Position numbers and translations under genes: made by a program
DNA from: Paenibacillus daejeonensis DSM 15491
GTDB lineage: Bacteria; Bacillota; Bacilli; Paenibacillales; Paenibacillaceae
NCBI RefSeq assembly: GCF_000378385.1
Contig: NZ_KB899674.1
Location: 1 to 64,000, forward strand
DNA length: 64,000 bases
Direction of reading: 5' to 3'
The notes under the pieces: generated by a model
What the model saw: the letters and a program-made list of their open reading frames with translations, nothing else
The model's database searches: none
Told to the model about the DNA's origin: nothing
Part shown: in pieces, positions 1 through 8,135 of the stretch
Numbering within the stretch: the stretch's first letter is position 1
Layout of the letters: each line of letters starts with the position of its first letter

Positions 1-283
<283 letters not shown>

Positions 284-365
284 AAATAACACCTCAGCTA
301 AGATACACCATGCTTGATTCGCATCCAGTTTTTAAGGTGCAATGCCTTATACTACTGATCTACGT

Positions 366-441
366 TCCCTGATAGCTCAGTTGGTAGAGCACTCGACTGT
401 TAATCGAGTTGTCACAGGTTCGAGTCCTGTTCGGGGAGCCA
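366..441 (+). tRNA. tRNA-Asn (GTT)
   Basis: Full cloverleaf with acceptor TCCCTGA/TCGGGGA, anticodon GTT, T-loop TTCGAGT and an encoded CCA. It is the first tRNA of the cluster, about 80 bases after 23S. Confidence 0.97.
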
Positions 442-445
442 ATAT

Positions 446-538
446 GGAGAGGTGTCCGAGTTTGGTCGAAGGAGCACGATTGGAAATCGTGTAGGCGTCA
501 CAAGCGTCTCGAGGGTTCGAATCCCTCTCTCTCCGCCA
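446..538 (+). tRNA. tRNA-Ser (GGA)
   Basis: Class II tRNA with a long variable arm, anticodon GGA, acceptor GGAGAGG/CTCTCC and encoded CCA. It lies 4 bases after tRNA-Asn. Confidence 0.96.
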
Positions 539-612
539 CTTCACCCCAAAAAGTGAAGTCGTTTCTAAGAAGGAGTTTCCGATTACTTTTCGGGGGCCCC
601 GGATAACAGCAT

Positions 613-687
613 GGCCCGTTGGTCAAGGGGTTAAGACACCTCCCTTTCACGGAGGTAACAGGGGTTCGAATCCCCTACGGGTCACCA
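613..687 (+). tRNA. tRNA-Glu (TTC)
   Basis: Acceptor GGCCCGT/ACGGGTC, anticodon TTC in CCCTTTCACGG, T-loop TTCGAAT, encoded CCA. Confidence 0.97.
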
Positions 688-716
688 ACTTTTTCTAAAA
701 AGAAATCAAAAAAAGC

Positions 717-746
717 TTGATTTTAGCAGCACTTTTAAGGTATACT
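717..746 (+). promoter_or_regulatory. sigma-A-type promoter inside the tRNA cluster
   Basis: TTGATT (717-722) and TATACT (741-746) are separated by 18 bases, 24 bases before tRNA-Val. This would give the distal 13 tRNAs transcription independent of the rRNA promoter. Its activity is inferred from sequence only. Confidence 0.6.
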
Positions 747-769
747 ATTAAATGTCGCTTCTAAAAAAT

Positions 770-845
770 GGACGCTTAGCTCAGCTGGGAGAGCATCTGC
801 CTTACAAGCAGAGGGTCGGGGGTTCGATCCCCTCAGCGTCCACCA
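770..845 (+). tRNA. tRNA-Val (TAC)
   Basis: Acceptor GGACGCT/AGCGTCC, anticodon TAC in CTTACAAG, encoded CCA. Confidence 0.97.
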
Positions 846-860
846 TATTTTGTTTAACGA

Positions 861-937
<77 letters not shown>

Positions 938-970
938 ACTTACCTTCGGAGTTTATCCGAGAAATCATGT

Positions 971-1046
971 GGAGCTGTGGTGTAGCGGTTAACATGCCTG
1001 CCTGTCACGCAGGAGATCGCGGGTTCGATCCCCGTCAGCTCCGCCA
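971..1046 (+). tRNA. tRNA-Asp (GTC)
   Basis: Acceptor GGAGCTG/CAGCTCC, anticodon GTC in CCTGTCACG, encoded CCA. Confidence 0.97.
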
Positions 1047-1063
1047 TTTAATACTCATGATAA

Positions 1064-1139
<76 letters not shown>

Positions 1140-1165
1140 TCAATGTTTTAACTGGAATTGCATAC

Positions 1166-1241
<76 letters not shown>

Positions 1242-1244
1242 CAT

Positions 1245-1329
1245 GGAGGATTAGCGAAGTGGCTAAACGCGGCAGACTGTAAATCTGCTCTCTCTGAGTT
1301 CGGTGGTTCGAATCCATCATCCTCCACCA
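1245..1329 (+). tRNA. tRNA-Tyr (GTA)
   Basis: Class II tRNA of 85 bases, acceptor GGAGGAT/ATCCTCC, anticodon GTA in ACTGTAAAT, encoded CCA. Confidence 0.96.
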
Positions 1330-1338
1330 GTTTACCTT

Positions 1339-1412
1339 AGGGGCATAGTTTAAAGGTAGAACAGCGGTCTCCAAAACCGTTAGTGTGGGTTCAATTCCTG
1401 CTGCCCCTGCCA
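1339..1412 (+). tRNA. tRNA-Trp (CCA)
   Basis: Acceptor AGGGGCA/TGCCCCT, anticodon CCA in TCTCCAAAA, encoded 3' CCA. Confidence 0.96.
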
Positions 1413-1432
1413 ACTGAATATCTTGTTATTAT

Positions 1433-1509
1433 GGCGGTCGTGGCGAAGGGGTTAACGCACCGGATTGTGGCTCCGGCACTCGTGGGTTCAAGTCCCATCG
1501 ATCGCCCCA
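1433..1509 (+). tRNA. tRNA-His (GTG)
   Basis: Anticodon GTG in ATTGTGGCT. The extra G(-1) at 1433 pairs with C73 at 1506, the identity pair of tRNA-His. CCA is encoded. Confidence 0.96.
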
Positions 1510-1538
1510 TTTAACAAACTACAACAATCAAAAATTGT

Positions 1539-1613
1539 TGGGGCATAGCCAAGCGGTAAGGCAACGGACTTTGACTCCGTCACCCCTAGGTTCGAATCCT
1601 AGTGCCCCAGCCA
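1539..1613 (+). tRNA. tRNA-Gln (TTG)
   Basis: Acceptor TGGGGCA/TGCCCCA, anticodon TTG in CTTTGACT, encoded CCA. Confidence 0.96.
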
Positions 1614-1618
1614 TTAAT

Positions 1619-1693
1619 GCGGAAGTGGCTCAGCGGTAGAGCATCGCCTTGCCAAGGCGAGGGTCGCGGGTTCGATTCCCGTCTTCCGCTCCA
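1619..1693 (+). tRNA. tRNA-Gly (GCC)
   Basis: Acceptor GCGGAAG/CTTCCGC, anticodon GCC in CTTGCCAAG, encoded CCA. Confidence 0.97.
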
Positions 1694-1700
1694 TCTTTTT

Positions 1701-1774
1701 GGCGCCATAGCCAAGTGGTAAGGCAGAGCTCTGCAAAAGCTCTACCCCCAGTTCGAGTCTGGGTGGCGCCTCCA
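1701..1774 (+). tRNA. tRNA-Cys (GCA)
   Basis: Acceptor GGCGCCA/TGGCGCC, anticodon GCA in TCTGCAAAA, discriminator T and encoded CCA. Confidence 0.96.
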
Positions 1775-1788
1775 CAACCTTCATATTT

Positions 1789-1865
1789 GCGCCCTTAGCT
1801 CAGCTGGATAGAGCGTTTGACTACGAATCAAAAGGTCAGGAGTTCGAATCTCTTAGGGCGCGCCA
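1789..1865 (+). tRNA. tRNA-Arg (ACG)
   Basis: Acceptor GCGCCCT/AGGGCGC, anticodon ACG in ACTACGAAT (read as ICG after deamination), encoded CCA. Confidence 0.96.
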
Positions 1866-1900
1866 TCTTTTTTTTATGTAAAGAGAAAAGTAAATAACAT

Positions 1901-1981
1901 GCCGGCGTGGCGGAATGGCAGACGCGTTCGACTCAAAATCGAATGGGGAGACCCGTGGAGGTTCGAGTCCTCTCGCCGGTA
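1901..1981 (+). tRNA. tRNA-Leu (CAA), no encoded CCA
   Basis: Class II tRNA, acceptor GCCGGCG/CGCCGGT, anticodon CAA in GACTCAAAATC. After discriminator A1981 the sequence is TCA instead of CCA, so it is the only tRNA here that needs CCA addition after transcription. It is the last gene of the cluster, 16 bases before the terminator. Confidence 0.93.
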
Positions 1982-1997
1982 TCATCTATGAAGGCTT

Positions 1998-2035
1998 AAC
2001 ACTGATTGCTCTTAGGAGTGGTCAGTGTTTTTTTT
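1998..2035 (+). terminator. terminator of the rRNA/tRNA operon
   Basis: Stem AACACTGA (1998-2005) pairs with TCAGTGTT (2022-2029) and runs into a tract of eight T residues, a classic Rho-independent terminator. Confidence 0.93.
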
Positions 2036-2193
2036 GGCCATATTTCCGCTACAGCAAGTATGGTCTTATTTGTGCTTAGACCCTTACCTTAATTGGCAGA
2101 GAAATGGAACATGAGGGGTGTGAAAGGTATATGATAATGTACGGTTATATTTTAAGAACTAACTAAGATTGGAGTAAGGGGTGAGGATAACAA

Positions 2194-3732
2194 ATGTCAC
2201 AATCTAATCTTCCCAATATTACACCTCTTATTAGTATAAACAGAAATGATGCCATCAACCTTCTACTATCGTCCATTGCTCTAGAGGAACTCGGACTGAG
2301 CCATATTATTAATGCCGAAGGGGAAAAACTTCAATATGTCCTTGGCACGCTACCAGGATTGACAAGCCCAGGGGCTACGATTAGCGATATTTTGTCAGTC
2401 AATGAAAGTGTGAGAAATACCATTCGAGATTTAACAAAACAGGAATGGCTGCTGCAAAATAAACTAGAAGCTATTCTTGCTACCCCCATTTCTGTGGGGC
2501 CAACTGGACCTACAGGTCCTGCCGGTCCGACGGGCGGGCTCGGACCGGGTGATGCCTTGTTTACCGTCACAGGGACAACAGGAAGCGCTATAGTGGGCTT
2601 AGGGGAGAGTTTAAATTTACAATCGGATACATTGGACATCCTAGTTACCAGCGGTTCGGCTAACGTACAAATCGAAAGTAAGCTTTCGGCAACTGGCCCG
2701 ACCGGAGCGACAGGTCCCATAGGCCCGACTGGAGCCGAGGGTATGACTAGGGCTGTCGGATCTACGGGTGCGATTGGACCAGCAGGGCCAACTGGAACCG
2801 CGGGAGTCATCGGTCCAACTGGAGCAACAGGGGCAATTGGGATTACGGGCCCCACAGGAGTTGGCGTCACTGGTGAAACAGGTGCGACCGGTATAGCAGG
2901 CCCAGCAGGTCCAACTGGAGTTACGGGCCCCACAGGAGTTGGCGTCACTGGTGAAACAGGTGCGACCGGTATAGCAGGCCCAGCAGGTCCAACTGGAGTT
3001 ACGGGCCCCACAGGAGTTGGCGTCACTGGTGAAACAGGTGCGACCGGTATAGCAGGCCCAGCAGGTCCAACTGGAGTTACGGGCCCCACAGGAGTTGGCG
3101 TCACTGGTGAAACAGGTGCGACCGGTATAGCAGGCCCAGCAGGTCCAACTGGAGTGACAGGAGCAACTGGAGTAGGCGCAACCGGTCCTACCGGTCCTAC
3201 CGGTGCAATAGGGGCAACGGGATCCACTGGAGTAACCGGTCCAACCGGAGTGACAGGTGCAGTCGGAGCTACAGGCCCGACAGGTATCGGCGTAACCGGT
3301 CCAACCGGCGCTACTGGAGCAGTAGGTGTTACCGGCGCCACCGGTCCGTCAGGTCCAACGGGAGCCGCAGGAATTACCGGTCCAACGGGCACCGCGGGAG
3401 TCACCGGTGCAACTGGAGCAATCGGGGCAACTGGGATTACAGGCGCAACGGGAGTAGGAGCAACCGGTGCAACTGGCGCGACAGGTGTAACGGGGGCAAT
3501 TGGAGCTACAGGTCCAACCGGCCCTACCGGAGGGGGAGCCACGGGCTCGACAGGCGCAACCGGCGCCACAGGACCGGCAGGCCCAACGGGCCCGACTGGA
3601 CCAACAGGGCCGTTGGTGGCCGTAGATGGATTCTCGGCTTTAGGCAGCGTATCAGGTATTTCAACCTCAACGCAGATTACCAAATTTCGGTTACGAGCCC
3701 ATATTTTAATAGTGGCGGATTTGATACGGTGA
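2194..3732 (+). pseudogene. collagen-like spore-surface protein, N-terminal and collagen part (frameshifted)
   Basis: 512 aa as read. Residues 1-95 form a non-collagen head ([20 protein letters not shown]) of the kind found before collagen stalks in Bacillales spore-surface proteins. Gly-X-Y triplets, mostly GPT/GAT, run from about 103 to 475, interrupted by a 55-residue non-collagen insert at about 116-168. Four 26-residue units (78 bp each, about 2859-3170) are almost identical in DNA. After about residue 490 the frame is lost: the expected C-terminal head continues one base to the left (frame -1) from about 3680. Such proteins form trimeric filaments on spores (BclA family). The start has RBS AAGGGGTGAGG. 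A real one-base deletion, a sequencing error or programmed slippage could each explain the break. Confidence 0.8.
2859..3170 (+). repeat. four 78-bp tandem repeats inside the collagen stalk
   Basis: Near-identical 78-bp units each encode 26 residues of Gly-X-Y with one two-residue interruption (GV). The near-perfect DNA identity points to recent slippage or recombination expansion. Outside this block the triplets are degenerate. Confidence 0.85.
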
Positions 3733-4097
3733 CAGGAAACTTCACCGTTCCGGTGACCGGCAGGTACTCCATTCAGGCCACCATTAATTACGCAACGACT
3801 GCTGCACTCACCATTTCACTGGGACCAGGTGTCAATCCATCCTTTGCTGTCCGTCGCATATCGGCGCCTGTAACAGATCTGATTAACGGGCTGTTTCCAA
3901 TCTTGAATGTTAATATTCTCCTACTTCTGACTCTCCGCGCTGTACTGGGCAGCGGGACAGTCACATTGGCGGGGGATGTATTGCTTAATGCGGGTGATGT
4001 AATTGGATTATTTTATGAGTCCAATGGATTGGCTGTTTCGCTGAACCTTGGTGGGACTACTCCAGGGATTGTCTGGTCGATCCATCGAATCGTATAG
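3681..4097 (+). pseudogene. C-terminal trimerisation head of the collagen-like protein (other side of frameshift)
   Basis: Read in the frame one base left of the upstream gene, the sequence continues [20 protein letters not shown] and then about 120 residues of a beta-rich, TNF/C1q-like head that ends VWSIHRIV at 4097. The segment [11 protein letters not shown] upstream of any start codon shows that this is the missing end of the gene before it and not a separate gene. An open frame from the GTG at 3729 exists but begins inside the domain. One inserted base near AACCAAATTT (about 3678-3686) would restore a single protein of about 633 aa. Confidence 0.8.
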
Positions 4098-4110
4098 GTT
4101 ACAGCCAACA

Positions 4111-4160
4111 AAAACCATCGTTGATCCCAAGATTATTGGAATCGACGGTGGTTTTGGTTT
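4111..4160 (+). terminator. terminator after the collagen-like gene
   Basis: A 15-bp stem with two G-U pairs, AAAACCATCGTTGAT with ATCGACGGTGGTTTT, ends in a T-rich tail. The 3' end of the transcription unit is therefore still intact. Confidence 0.85.
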
Positions 4161-4173
4161 TAACCATTAGTGC

Positions 4174-4347
4174 CTAGTTTTGTTCCTCCCTATAACGCCC
4201 AGGGGTTTGGCCTATGCCTGTCTTATTTCTGAACACATGCCGGAAGCAATCATAGCTATAGCCAGTCTGAGCTGCCAGCGAGTGAAAGTCGATTTTGTGC
4301 ATATAATATTCGTTAATGAACGTCTCCACTACTGCAAATATGTAATT
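4174..4347 (-). pseudogene. remnant of an AraC-family regulator (C-terminal HTH)
   Basis: On the minus strand an open stretch of 57 codons with no usable start reads ...VVETFINEYYMHKIDFHSLA, then AAQTGYSYDCFRHVFRNKTG, ending GRYREEQN and a stop at 4174-4176. This matches the second half of the AraC DNA-binding domain (helix LAAQTGYSYDCFRHVF). A TGA at 4348-4350 blocks the frame upstream and no other part of the gene is seen. It is a decayed fragment between the collagen gene and the nucleoside hydrolase. Confidence 0.75.
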
Positions 4348-4423
4348 TCAGATACAATAAAGTTAGTATACCATGGTGTTAAAGCCAGTTAATTATACTT
4401 ATTTCATTAGCCGGAGGTTGAAC

Positions 4424-5353
4424 ATGATGACGGGACGTTATCCGAGATTGTCCGCAGAGCAGTTGGTTCGCAAGCTGGAGGCGCCACAGGGCAAGGTGAG
4501 CATGGTGTTGGACACAGATACATTTAATGAAATTGATGATCAATTCGCCGTCATTTATACGCTGCTGTCACCTGAAAAAATCGAACTGCAAGCCCTCTAT
4601 GCAGCCCCGTTCTATAACGAGCTGTCAAGCGGACCACAGGATGGAATGGAGAAAAGCTACGAGGAAATTAAGCGTATTCTGAAGCTGATGAAGCGGGAGG
4701 AAATTCCGGTCTATCGTGGCTCGAAAGGGTATATGCAGGCAGCTGACCAGTTTGTTGAAAGCGATGCCGCGAGCAATCTGGTTGAACGGGCGATGGCCGC
4801 TACACCGGATGAACCGTTGTATGTTGTAGCCATTGGCGCCATTACCAATGTTGCAAGCGCGATTGTGATGAATCCCGCAATTATTGATCGAATCGTAGTG
4901 ATCTGGCTCGGTGGGCATGCGCTGGAATGGCCGGATACGCGAGAGTTTAACTTGGCACAAGATGTGTACGCTTCCAGAACGGTGCTCGACTGTGGCGTGC
5001 CATTGGTGCTCATTCCGTGCATGGGGGTTGCATCCAATCTACGGACGACGCTGTCGGAGGTCAGGGACTATGTGCGACCTGTCGGTGCAATTGGAGCCTA
5101 TCTCTATGATACGTATGAGAAGAGTCGGGACGATCATTTTGCGTATTCCCGAGTCATCTGGGATATTGCGGTGATCGCCTGGCTGGTGGATCCTGAGCGG
5201 GTGCCCTCGCATCTCCTCCAAAGTCCGGTCCTATCCGACGATTACCGTTGGAGTCTGGATGCCTCACGTCATCTGATCCGTTATGTGCGCTACATTGACC
5301 GAGACGCCGTGTTCCACGATTTATTCACGAAATTGGCCAACGCTGATAGATAG
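4424..5353 (+). CDS. inosine-uridine preferring nucleoside hydrolase family protein
   Basis: About 309 aa. The N-terminal signature DTDTFNEIDDQFA (around residue 30) is the calcium-binding, ribose-gripping aspartate cluster of the IUNH fold. YVVAIGAITNVASAI and the later IWDIAVIAWL segment also fit. The family cleaves ribonucleosides to base and ribose in the cytosol; the exact base preference cannot be read here. Start chosen at ATG 4424 behind CCGGAGG; a longer frame from 4373 lacks an RBS. It converges on ribA with a shared terminator. Confidence 0.85.
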   Translation: MMTGRYPRLSAEQLVRKLEAPQGKVSMVLDTDTFNEIDDQFAVIYTLLSPEKIELQALYAAPFYNELSSGPQDGMEKSYEEIKRILKLMKREEIPVYRGSKGYMQAADQFVESDAASNLVERAMAATPDEPLYVVAIGAITNVASAIVMNPAIIDRIVVIWLGGHALEWPDTREFNLAQDVYASRTVLDCGVPLVLIPCMGVASNLRTTLSEVRDYVRPVGAIGAYLYDTYEKSRDDHFAYSRVIWDIAVIAWLVDPERVPSHLLQSPVLSDDYRWSLDASRHLIRYVRYIDRDAVFHDLFTKLANADR

Positions 5354-5370
5354 ACTTTCCAGGCCAAAAG

Positions 5371-5406
5371 AAAAAGGCGGCTGTCCAACTGGATAGCCGC
5401 CTTTCT
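5371..5406. terminator. bidirectional terminator between nucleoside hydrolase and ribA
   Basis: Inverted repeat AAAGGCGGCT-GTCC / GGAT-AGCCGCCTTT with A-rich and T-rich flanks on both strands, placed between convergent genes. Confidence 0.9.
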
Positions 5407-5418
5407 ATAAGAAAACGA

Positions 5419-6207
5419 TCAGTGCGCCTGCAGCATCGTTTGCAGCGGGTCGTGGCCGTGGTGTGGATCGGAGAAATGTCCTGAGCGATCGATTTTCGTC
5501 TGAAGATAATGGCTATTATATTCGGACTGGTCCCCCCAGAGCGGAACCCGGTCTTTGACATTCAGTCCGGCAGAGCGCAAGGCGTCTAATTTCTTGGGAT
5601 TATTCGTGATCAAGCTGACCGGCAGCTGGCGCAGACGCTGCAAGATGTGGATGGCATCGGCATAGCTGCGTGTATCATCCTGGAAGCCCAGCTCCAGGTT
5701 GGCTTCAACGGTGTCCAAGCCATTTTCCTGCAGGATGTAGGCCATGGCCTTGCTGAACAACCCGATCCCACGTCCTTCATGGTTAGCCAGGTAGAACAAT
5801 GCGCCAGAGCCATGCTGGACCATCATCTTCATGGATTGGTGCAGCTGATACCCACAGTCACAACGTTTGCTGCCGAAGATGTCTCCGGTATGACAGATGC
5901 TGTGCATGCGAATCAGAGAATCCTGGGCATGTTCAAAATCACCGTAAACCAACACGCTGGATTGCTGGCTTTCCGCCAGATTCAGGGAGGACAAGCGACG
6001 AATCAGCGATTCGGCACTGGCGGTACGGCATGCTTCTCTTTCTTCTGGATCTTCTACCGGAAGCCAGCAATACCATTGAAAAATAACCGTATCTCCATCC
6101 AGATTGACGGGGAGCTTGATCGGGCCGACCAGGATAAGGGATGACGTATCGGAGACGACCGTCTGTATTTTGTCTTGCAGCAGTGCGAGTGTATGAGGTT
6201 GAAGCAT
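5419..6207 (-). CDS. ribA: GTP cyclohydrolase II
   Basis: About 262 aa. It converts GTP to diaminohydroxy-ribosylaminopyrimidine phosphate, the first step of riboflavin synthesis. The zinc cysteines are in SICHTGDIFGSKRCDCGYQL. The active-site stretch YLANHEGRGIGL, the VEANLELGFQDD motif and LITNNPKKLDAL follow in the usual order. It is longer than the 196-aa E. coli enzyme through an N-terminal extension of about 70 residues, and it is not fused to the RibB domain common in Bacillus. Start ATG 6207 is chosen behind GGAAGGTGG; the frame runs open to 6432. It is divergent from the HxlR gene. Confidence 0.9.
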   Translation of the reverse strand: MLQPHTLALLQDKIQTVVSDTSSLILVGPIKLPVNLDGDTVIFQWYCWLPVEDPEEREACRTASAESLIRRLSSLNLAESQQSSVLVYGDFEHAQDSLIRMHSICHTGDIFGSKRCDCGYQLHQSMKMMVQHGSGALFYLANHEGRGIGLFSKAMAYILQENGLDTVEANLELGFQDDTRSYADAIHILQRLRQLPVSLITNNPKKLDALRSAGLNVKDRVPLWGDQSEYNSHYLQTKIDRSGHFSDPHHGHDPLQTMLQAH

Positions 6208-6348
6208 AGAAGCCACCTTCCTTGCCAAATCATTTTCACTTACTTTATGTAACCTATAATATATTTTAAATAAACTTCCGTCAAGTAACTTTATTTCGTT
6301 GTGTAATTGCCAAGGATTCGGTACAATAGAACCTAGAGGTGATAAGAG

Positions 6349-6708
6349 ATGCAACGGATGCAAATATGTCCCCGGTTTGAGCGAGCTGTCGAGATTCTGA
6401 GCAAGCGCTGGACGACGTTGATCGTCTATCAATTGTTAGAGGGCCCTCAACGATTTGTCGCGATCGAGAATTCTCTAACCAATCTTAGCAGCAAAGTATT
6501 GTCAGAGCGATTGAAGGAGCTGGAGGAGGAAGGGATCATCGAGCGGACCGTATATCCGGAGAAACCGGTACGCATTGAGTATGCTTTAACAAGTAAAGGC
6601 CAAGAGCTGGCCCCGTTGATGGAGCAAATCTCTGAATGGTCTACGAAATGGATTGAACTGCCCTCCGAATCGGATGATTTACAGAGTGATAAATCTAAAA
6701 CCGAATAG
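6349..6708 (+). CDS. HxlR-family winged-helix transcriptional regulator
   Basis: 119 aa. The pattern CPRFERAVEILSKRWTTLIV, then LLEGPQRFVAIENSL, then SSKVLSERLKELEEEGIIER is that of HxlR DNA-binding proteins, with an early conserved cysteine (Cys7). These small dimers often sense thiol-reactive or electrophilic compounds. It is divergent from ribA with 141 bases between starts, so it may control itself or ribA. The target and the signal are not visible. Confidence 0.88.
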   Translation: MQRMQICPRFERAVEILSKRWTTLIVYQLLEGPQRFVAIENSLTNLSSKVLSERLKELEEEGIIERTVYPEKPVRIEYALTSKGQELAPLMEQISEWSTKWIELPSESDDLQSDKSKTE

Positions 6709-6721
6709 TTCAACACCGAAG

Positions 6722-6749
6722 CGGCTGCCTGTGGAGGCAGCCGTTTTTT
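6722..6749 (+). terminator. terminator after the HxlR gene
   Basis: CGGCTGCC TGTGG AGGCAGCCG followed by TTTTTT. Confidence 0.93.
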
Positions 6750-6799
6750 GACGTCTCCACAACTTGATTACTTTTATGTAAATAAACCTTACATTTGGA

Positions 6800-6828
6800 T
6801 TGACAGTATTCCATGTTGTACGTATACT
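6800..6828 (+). promoter_or_regulatory. sigma-A promoter of the guanidine operon
   Basis: TTGACA (6800-6805), 17-base spacer, TATACT (6823-6828). It lies about 70 bases before the riboswitch aptamer. Confidence 0.85.
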
Positions 6829-6897
6829 ATAGTCAGATGTCAGGTATATTGACAAATGAATCAGGGTTCCCGTAGCTCCATCTCTGGGAACAACAAA

Positions 6898-7076
6898 GCT
6901 GTCTAGGGTTCCGCTGACCGCAGGTGAAAGGCTTAAGGCTTCGCCGCTATCTGGTCAGGCCAGGTCCGAGAGACTAGCGTACAGTTCAGGCATGCCTATG
7001 GGATGGCGGTCGGCACTGTATAACACGGACGGATAAAAGCCAGGGAGATCACTCGATCTCTCTGGCTTTTCTTTAT
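6898..7076 (+). ncRNA. guanidine-I riboswitch (ykkC class) with terminator expression platform
   Basis: The leader holds the ykkC-class landmarks in order: CTAGGGTTCCG (6903-6913), GGTCCGAGAG (6963-6972), ACACGGACGG (7023-7032) and AAAAGCCAGGGAGA (7035-7048). The last segment is also the left arm of a terminator, AAAAGCCAGGGAGAT / ATCTCTCTGGCTTTT plus TCTTT. Guanidine binding should therefore prevent termination and switch the operon on. The gene content downstream agrees exactly with guanidine use. An extra hairpin GTTCCC/GGGAAC (about 6865-6890) lies before the aptamer and is not part of the known consensus. Aptamer borders are approximate. Confidence 0.92.
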
Positions 7077-7116
7077 TTCCGTCCCCAAAGAAACAGAGAC
7101 AAAGGAGAGGGATCGA

Positions 7117-8133
7117 ATGGGAAGAAATACTCGGCAACGTGTAATTATGGGGATGCTGGCGGTCATGCTGCTGCTGGCGGGCTGTAGTTCAACGACAGGC
7201 AGTGGAACATCTGACGGGGGCAGTAGCGATCCGGTAACGATTGCACTCAGTCCATGGCCGGGCTGGTATATGTGGTATGCGGTTCAGGAGAAAGGATTTT
7301 TTGAAAAGCATGGGGTCGAGGTCAAGCTGGAGTTCTTCCCCGTCTATAGCGACTCGCTGCAGGCGCTCGCGACTGGCAAGGTCGATGCCAACAGCCAGAC
7401 ACTCAGCGACACGCTGGCGCCACTGTCCAAGGGCATTCCGTTGAAGGCCGTGCTGGTCAATGACAACTCGCATGGGGGCGATGCCATTGTGAGCCGGCCG
7501 GAATTCGAGACTATACCTGACCTGAAGGGCAAGACAGTCGCTACAGAGCTGGGAACGGTCGACCACTTGCTGCTGCTGACCGCACTAGACCAGCACGGCA
7601 TGACAGAGCGGGACATCAACTTCGTGAATATGACCGTTAATGATGCGGGACCGGCATTTATCGCTGGTAATACCGATGCTTCCGTCCTCTGGGAACCGTT
7701 CCAGACTAAGGCCGTCAATGAGGGGCAAGGCAAGGTGCTGTTCTCCTCCGCGGACGTGCCGGGACTCATTCCTGATTTGCTGGTTTTCCAGGAGAAGGTC
7801 GTGCAAGAACGGCCGGAGGACATTCAGAAGATTGTCGATGCCTGGTTTGAGGGGCTGGCTTATTTTGAAGACAACCGTGAGGAAGTCATCGAGCTGTTGG
7901 CGAAGCAGGCCGAGACGACGCCGGAGGATTTTGAGCTGGGCATCGACAGCATTCGTCTGTTCAGCATTGAAGAGAATCTCGCGGCGTTCCAGCCGGGTGA
8001 TTCGTATACCTCACTTAGCTACACGGCCGAGAAGACGGCTGCGTTCCTGCACAGCCTCGACATGATTGATGAGATTGACGATTTTGAGAGCTTCCTGGAT
8101 CCGACATTCGTGCAAGCCGCAGGGAGGGAGTAG
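7117..8133 (+). CDS. ABC transporter substrate-binding lipoprotein, guanidine operon
   Basis: 338 aa with a lipoprotein signal peptide and lipobox LLAGC (Cys23). The body belongs to the NitT/TauT/SsuA-like binding proteins (IALSPWPGWYMWYAVQEKGF at about 43-62, then ATGKVDANSQTLSDTLAPL). With the permease and ATPase of the same operon it forms an importer. From the riboswitch and the carboxylase the most likely ligand is guanidine or a close relative, which is an inference. RBS AAAGGAGAGG. The permease starts 2 bases after the stop. Confidence 0.88.
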   Translation: MGRNTRQRVIMGMLAVMLLLAGCSSTTGSGTSDGGSSDPVTIALSPWPGWYMWYAVQEKGFFEKHGVEVKLEFFPVYSDSLQALATGKVDANSQTLSDTLAPLSKGIPLKAVLVNDNSHGGDAIVSRPEFETIPDLKGKTVATELGTVDHLLLLTALDQHGMTERDINFVNMTVNDAGPAFIAGNTDASVLWEPFQTKAVNEGQGKVLFSSADVPGLIPDLLVFQEKVVQERPEDIQKIVDAWFEGLAYFEDNREEVIELLAKQAETTPEDFELGIDSIRLFSIEENLAAFQPGDSYTSLSYTAEKTAAFLHSLDMIDEIDDFESFLDPTFVQAAGRE

Positions 8134-8135
8134 CG

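Noticed and set aside
2331-3683. Long open frame on the minus strand opposite the collagen-like gene (proline/valine/alanine rich)
   Set aside because: It is a shadow of the Gly-X-Y repeat, which excludes stop codons in this antisense frame. No RBS and no recognisable domain.
3729-4097. Independent small gene starting with GTG at 3729
   Set aside because: The conserved sequence continues upstream of this codon in the same frame ([11 protein letters not shown]), so it is the end of the collagen-like gene.
4180-4392. Plus-strand 70-codon frame before the nucleoside hydrolase
   Set aside because: It lies opposite the AraC remnant, whose translation is recognisable, and has no homology-like features or RBS.
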